A DNA stretch of 64,000 nt from Atrichornis clamosus (taxonomy: Eukaryota; Chordata; Aves; Passeriformes; Menuridae). The stretch is taken from NCBI GenBank assembly GCA_013400975.1, contig WBMZ01000355.1, positions 124,001-188,000 of the forward strand. Reading direction: 5' to 3'. A program made the translations under genes and the position numbers. Below are positions 63,851 to 64,000 of this stretch, piece after piece (position 1 is the first letter of the stretch; each line of letters starts with the position of its first letter). Under the pieces are notes generated by a model. That model was not told the origin of the DNA. It saw nothing but the letters and a program-made list of their open reading frames with translations, and did no database searches.

Positions 63851-64000
63851 CACCCTGTTTTCATTAATGCACAGGTACTGCAAACACAGCATTTTTGTGC
63901 TATTACAGACTACGACATGATGTGATGCTAAGCAGAGAAAAAACTTATTTCCGGACTAGCATTTGTTGCTATGTACCTCCTATTTTCATCAAAGCAGAAA

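Larger units (their letters stand above)
52647..64000 (-). other. DLG2: DLG2 intron upstream of the VNGT exon (partial)
   Basis: This partial intron lies on the 5' side of the 51-bp exon in transcript orientation and leaves the window at the right edge. It contains a MIR/L2-like relic at about 53372-53475, CR1 3' ends at 57704-57800 and 59981-60047, a pyrimidine-rich stretch at 58.6-59.3 kb, and a GC-richer, GT-repeat-bearing block from 62.5 kb. No alternative first exon of DLG2 was recognised. One could be missed, because such exons have little sequence signature. Confidence 0.82.

Noticed and set aside
52647..64000. The preceding DLG2 exon (segment ending DTIPY) or an alternative first exon
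   Set aside because: No matching minus-strand codons were seen. First exons with little coding signature cannot be excluded.

Overview
The window is vertebrate nuclear DNA and almost certainly from a bird, most likely a passerine. It is AT-rich, has no compact gene array, and carries many degraded CR1 retroposon fragments with typical avian 3' ends. One short element at 48.29-48.42 kb joins a tRNA-Ile(AAU)-like head to a CR1-type tail. That architecture matches the songbird SINE family TguSINE1 as I remember it, and is the main reason for suggesting a passerine.

Only two protein-coding exons are supported. Both lie on the minus strand and belong to one gene, DLG2 (PSD-93/chapsyn-110), a membrane-associated guanylate kinase scaffold of the postsynaptic density. 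The upstream exon (52596-52646, 51 bp) encodes VNGTEIEYEFEEITLER, the linker and first strand of PDZ1. The downstream exon (8933-9057, 125 bp) encodes the GLGF core of PDZ1. The reading phase runs on correctly from one to the other. They are separated by a 43,538-bp intron, and the window edges lie inside the neighbouring introns. Coding sequence totals 176 bp, under 0.3 % of the window.

Layout: 1-8932 is downstream intron with three CR1 pieces clustered at 5.1-6.4 kb and two MIR/L2-like relics. 8933-9057 is the PDZ1 core exon, bracketed at some distance by two diverged copies of an unknown repeat (7.47 and 9.83 kb). 9058-52595 is the large intron, with CR1 pieces at 19.6, 29.8, 43.3 and 47.4 kb, an older CR1/L3-like relic near 33.2-33.8 kb, the tRNA-derived SINE, a 24-bp perfect palindrome at 10.2 kb, a (CA)n tract at 41.0 kb and several T-, A- and G/T-rich tracts. 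52596-52646 is the small exon. 52647-64000 is upstream intron with CR1 tails at 57.7 and 60.0 kb and a GC-richer end (62.5-63.85 kb) containing (CA)n, (TG)n and degenerate GT-rich repeat units.

No tRNA gene, rRNA, CRISPR array, operon, intact transposon or recognisable retrovirus was seen. Most open frames are unsupported. The longest are probably chance products of pyrimidine-rich strand bias or of repeats. I did not find a previously undescribed biological system. The least explained structures are the GT-rich repeat block at the right edge and the repeat pair flanking the PDZ1 exon.
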